A stretch of DNA of 64,000 bases. Source: Actinomycetes bacterium (GTDB lineage: Bacteria; Actinomycetota; Acidimicrobiia; Acidimicrobiales; Microtrichaceae). Location of the stretch: the NCBI GenBank assembly GCA_024222295.1, contig JAAEPF010000032.1, positions 27,932 through 91,931 on the forward strand. Reading direction: 5' to 3'. Below are positions 61,416 through 64,000 of this stretch, one piece after another (the first letter of the stretch is position 1; each line of letters opens with the position of its first letter). The notes under the pieces were generated by a model. That model saw nothing but the letters and a program-made list of their open reading frames with translations, searched no databases and was not told where the DNA came from. Both the position numbers and the translations under genes were made by a program.

Positions 61416-61944
61416 CTGTCATACGTGACGTGTCCACGCCCGCATCAGCGGCCCGCTGGAGCAGTTCGGCCCGGAGCTCGTCGGAGATCTGCTTCGTCCT
61501 CGAGAGGATGAAGCCGGTGTCACCGCCGGGGTTGCTCACGATCGCCCACTGGTAGTCCGGGTCGAGGTCGACGACCCAGTAGTTCCCGGGCGGCTCCGCC
61601 GAGTTGAAGCCGGTGAACGAGACATTGAGGCGTGAATTGGTCGAGTCAACCGGAACGGCCGAGCCGATGATCTCCGACCGTGGTCCGTCGGCGGAGAAGT
61701 AGTTACCGGAGTTGAACACCCGGATATTGCCGTTGGGCAGGAGCGAGTACTCGGCGGTGCTGTTGACGAGGCCGACCGAGAAGAACTGCTTGATGCTCGC
61801 AACCTCGTACCAGGTGCCCAGGTAGCGCTCCACGTCCACCGATTCGACGGTGGTCGTGCGCTCCGGGCCGGCCATCGGGGCGCATGCAGCAACCACGAGC
61901 GCGAGGGGCAGAAAGGCGAGACGGACCAGATTGTTTGTACGCAT
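61399..61944 (-). CDS. Lipocalin lipoprotein, Blc-like
   Basis: The 181-residue outer-surface lipoprotein has a signal peptide ending in lipobox VVAAC (Cys about residue 21). The lipocalin GxW motif is YLGTWYEVASIKQFF, with the second motif GNYWVVDLDPDYQWAIV and the C-terminal RTKQISDELRAEL helix. It is expected to bind fatty acids or lysolipids. ATG 61944 has AAGGGG just upstream. It is convergent with the NAD(P)-binding gene and overlaps it by 17 bases. Blc-type lipocalins, photolyase and this NAD(P)-binding protein are often found together. Confidence 0.9.
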   Translation of the reverse strand: MRTNNLVRLAFLPLALVVAACAPMAGPERTTTVESVDVERYLGTWYEVASIKQFFSVGLVNSTAEYSLLPNGNIRVFNSGNYFSADGPRSEIIGSAVPVDSTNSRLNVSFTGFNSAEPPGNYWVVDLDPDYQWAIVSNPGGDTGFILSRTKQISDELRAELLQRAADAGVDTSRMTVTEQF

Positions 61945-62060
61945 GACCCCTTTTTCGGGCTGGCGGGACCCACCGGATGCATCCGATCTGCAAAGCATCA
62001 ACCCGTCAGCCCGTACGCGGGATTCCGGGCAGGCTGCCGACCTCCGGCCGGGTTATCCCA

Positions 62061-62066
62061 TAGGTT
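62061..62066 (+). promoter_or_regulatory. TAGGTT -10 element, leaderless start at 62073
   Basis: TAGGTT, six bases (CACCAC), then the ATG of the Bax-inhibitor-1 gene. Confidence 0.6.
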
Positions 62067-62072
62067 CACCAC

Positions 62073-62864
62073 ATGGCCGCACAGATGATGCAGAACGAAG
62101 GCGGAAACCCGGCCTTCGACAAGCCCGAGGTGAAGCAGGCCCTGGCGAGTTCGGACCCGCGCCCCATGACAGTGGGTGGGGTCGCGCTCAAGACGTTGCT
62201 GTACCTCATCGCCCTGCTGATCGCTGGTTCGTGGGGCTGGAATGCGACAGTCGACCCCGCCACGGCCGACGCTGCTGATGGGTACGGAACCGTCACGGTC
62301 ACGGTGCCCGGTGGTTTCTGGATCGCCTCGCTGCTGGCTTTCGGAGTCGGGATCTACACGTCGCTCAACCCCAGACGGGCGATGGTGCCCGGGTTCATCT
62401 ACGCCCTGTTGCAGGGCTACATCCTCGGTGCGATCTCCGCCATGTTCGACTCCCAGACCGAGGGCATCGTGGCGGCCGCTGTTGCGGCCACGGTTTGTGT
62501 GTTCGCGGTGTCGTTGCTGCTGTACGTCACCCGGATTGTGAAGCCAACCGCACGGATGGCCTTCGGGGTGGCCGCCGGCCTGGGCGGTCTCGCGCTGTTC
62601 TACCTGTTCGTGTGGGTACTCGCGATCTTCGACGCCCCGTTCCTCTATTCAGAGGAGTTCCGTGCTGTCGGGCTGGTGGTGACCATCGCCGCGATCGTGC
62701 TGGCGGCACTCACACTCACCCTCAACTTCGCGGCAATCGAGAGCGGGGTGCAGACCGGGGCACCGAAGTGGCTCGAGTGGTACAGCGCCTACGGGCTGAT
62801 GGTCACCCTGATCTGGCTGTACCTGATGCTCCTGCGTTTGCTGGCAATCCTCGGCCGCCGCTAG
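62073..62864 (+). CDS. Bax inhibitor-1 / YccA family membrane protein
   Basis: The 263-residue protein has a cytoplasmic start of about 40 residues and seven predicted membrane helices. The pattern IYALLQGYILGAISAMF in the middle, FGVAAGLGGLALFYLF and the closing IWLYLMLLRLLAIL are typical of the actinobacterial Bax-inhibitor branch (proposed Ca2+/H+ leak channel or stress protein). The aspartate pair of the pH sensor is not obvious to me. It has its own promoter and is followed by the second PAS/Cys-tail gene. Confidence 0.83.
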   Translation: MAAQMMQNEGGNPAFDKPEVKQALASSDPRPMTVGGVALKTLLYLIALLIAGSWGWNATVDPATADAADGYGTVTVTVPGGFWIASLLAFGVGIYTSLNPRRAMVPGFIYALLQGYILGAISAMFDSQTEGIVAAAVAATVCVFAVSLLLYVTRIVKPTARMAFGVAAGLGGLALFYLFVWVLAIFDAPFLYSEEFRAVGLVVTIAAIVLAALTLTLNFAAIESGVQTGAPKWLEWYSAYGLMVTLIWLYLMLLRLLAILGRR

Positions 62865-63013
62865 CAGTACCCTCCTCACTCTGACGTTTCTGTCTCATTC
62901 TTGCCGCAGTGCATCCGGTGGGTTGTCGCACAGCGAAGGAATGAGTAGCCAAGAAACCGTGACGTCGTTCCCACGTATCGGGATCGAGTCAAGACGCACG
63001 CTAGGACCGAGCA

Positions 63014-63727
63014 GTGGGACACCCCGACCAAACTCATGCCGACGAGCGGACTTGGTCTGGCGCGTCCCTCGGCGGAGACACCGACAGGCCCGCCTCGTCA
63101 CTCGAGCCACCGCAGGGACTGTTCGATCGGATCGAAGATGCGGTGGCGGTGCCGGTGATATCCGCGCCGGTCGTCGTCGAGTACTCGATCGACTGCAACG
63201 ATGTCGTCACCTCGACCGGTGGCGACTGGGACCGCTTCGCACTCGACAACGACGGCGAGGAACTTGCCAAGGACCGCCCACAGCTCACCCTTTGGGACCA
63301 GATCCAGGGCGAGAACGCCCGCAGGGTTTGGCAGCTCGTGGTGTCAGAGGTACGACGGCAGCACTCGGCCGCGACCGTGCCCTTCCGCTGCGATGCACCG
63401 GGCATGCGCCGGTGGTACGAAATCGACGTCCAACCCGGCGAAGACGGGTCTGTGAACTTCCGCTCAAGTCTCGTTTTCGAGGAAGCCCGCCCCGAGATCC
63501 CGCTCGTGCGTCGCGGTTCGGAGCGCCAACACGAGGGCGACACGGTCGAGCTCTGCTGCTGGTGCGCCCGCGGCCGCGCCGACAACGGGTGGATCTCGCT
63601 CGACGAACTGGTTTGGAGTCGGCAACAGCTGGACAGAGAGCCCCTGCCTGAGATCAAGCAAGGCATCTGCAACGACTGCGCCCGTTCGATGTCAGGGTAT
63701 GCGGAACAGCTCACACCGCAGTTCTGA
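63014..63727 (+). CDS. Stand-alone PAS-like protein with CCWC...CxxC tail (paralogue B)
   Basis: The 237-residue protein is the second copy of the 5538-6230 protein. Shared segments include DWDRFALDND, TLWDQI and VPFRCDAPGMRRWYE in the PAS-like part, and the tail C181-C182-W-C184, GWISLDELVW, then GIC219-N-D-C222. The N-terminal 35 residues differ and are polar. The GTG start at 63014 follows TAGGAC, one base off the usual hexamer, by six bases. ATG 62941 is in a different frame and not used. The pair probably arose by duplication before this window's organisation; no kinase or regulator is adjacent to either copy. Confidence 0.72.
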   Translation: MGHPDQTHADERTWSGASLGGDTDRPASSLEPPQGLFDRIEDAVAVPVISAPVVVEYSIDCNDVVTSTGGDWDRFALDNDGEELAKDRPQLTLWDQIQGENARRVWQLVVSEVRRQHSAATVPFRCDAPGMRRWYEIDVQPGEDGSVNFRSSLVFEEARPEIPLVRRGSERQHEGDTVELCCWCARGRADNGWISLDELVWSRQQLDREPLPEIKQGICNDCARSMSGYAEQLTPQF

Positions 63728-63875
63728 GCTACACAGCCCACCGGCGCAGAGCGAGAACGGGCGGGCCAGTTTCTCGTGATTGGTGCATCCGGACCGTAGA
63801 CCTCGTGCGAATCATCCCCCAGCACCACAGAGGTGCAACCCCCGCAACCGGGGCGTCCCACAGGAGATGAATCCC

Positions 63876-64000
63876 ATGAAGAAGTTCCGTTTCACACTCG
63901 TCGCGATGCTCGCAGGCGTGGCCCTGGTAGGCGCCGCCTGCTCAGATGACGACGACAGCAGCGACGAGACCACGACCACCACAACCGAAGCCGAGAGCTC
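63876..64000 (+). CDS. Lipoprotein, N-terminal part only
   Basis: Only the first 41 codons are inside the window. They encode a signal peptide (MKKFRFTLVAMLAGVALVG) with lipobox Cys at about residue 22, then Asp/Ser and a run of Thr and Glu (SDETTTTTTEAESS). This Asp/Thr linker resembles that of the 22.2-22.7 kb lipoprotein. AGGAG nine bases upstream of the ATG is a good Shine-Dalgarno site. The mature domain and function cannot be seen. Confidence 0.7.
   Translation, partial: MKKFRFTLVAMLAGVALVGAACSDDDDSSDETTTTTTEAES

Noticed and set aside
62941..63651. ATG at 62941 with a good GAAGGA site as start of the last PAS gene
   Set aside because: It opens a different phase that reads Arg-rich shadow sequence; the paralogue match begins in the phase of GTG 63014.

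Overview
The window is high-GC, gene-dense bacterial DNA that I read as chromosome of an actinobacterium, probably of the Acidimicrobiia or a relative. The class is an inference. Supporting signs are a mycothiol-type SigR/RsrA pair, DisA next to RadA, ClpC, a Rv3626c-type metalloprotease, a deazaflavin (F420)-type nitroreductase, LppM and a LAXTG-type cell-wall protein. Gene order also resembles the Mycobacterium Rv3579c-Rv3626c region. I see no rRNA, tRNA, CRISPR array, insertion sequence or phage gene.

Layout. 0-6.7 kb: a truncated esterase lipoprotein, a response-regulator/thioredoxin-reductase-like gene broken by one in-frame stop, a nitroreductase, a YibE/F membrane protein, a Thr/Pro-rich wall-anchored protein, a PAS protein with a Cys-rich tail, and a frameshifted remnant. 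6.7-15.9 kb: an Lrp regulator divergent from a 1161-residue indolepyruvate:ferredoxin oxidoreductase, then a SipW-like signal peptidase with two secreted proteins, a 528-residue lipoprotein and an OFA-type transporter. 16-27 kb: rlmB-ispF-ispD, a Crp/Fnr regulator, a dienelactone hydrolase, disA, radA, a lipoprotein, a methyltransferase, lppM and clpC. 27-31.4 kb: a sugar porter, a polyprenyl synthase, two small ABM-type proteins and a hydrolase.

31.4-45 kb is a long leftward cofactor operon: metalloprotease-tilS-hpt-folE-folP-pseudophosphatase-folB-folK-DUF2520-small protein-panC-nadB-acidic protein-nadC-coaX-lysS-ABC ATPase. It joins tRNA modification, purine salvage and folate, pantothenate/CoA and NAD synthesis, mostly with overlapping or nearly touching genes. 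45-48.7 kb holds a 45-residue membrane peptide, rsrA-sigR, a two-helix membrane protein coupled to a serine hydrolase, and an AraC regulator. 48.8-56.6 kb has a 1020-residue lipoprotein of lower GC, a protein with two fused TetR units, a DHA2 exporter and a coupled sulfatase. 56.7-64 kb contains a SnoaL-like protein, an esterase lipoprotein, a photolyase-NAD(P)-binding protein-lipocalin group, a Bax-inhibitor-1 protein, a second PAS/Cys-tail paralogue and the start of a lipoprotein.

A signal running through the window is the arrangement TANNNT, then 6-8 bases, then the start codon, with no Shine-Dalgarno site. I found it at 19 genes, which points to widespread leaderless transcription. Genes with good Shine-Dalgarno sites are mostly lipoproteins, operon-internal genes and a few others such as clpC and the sugar porter.
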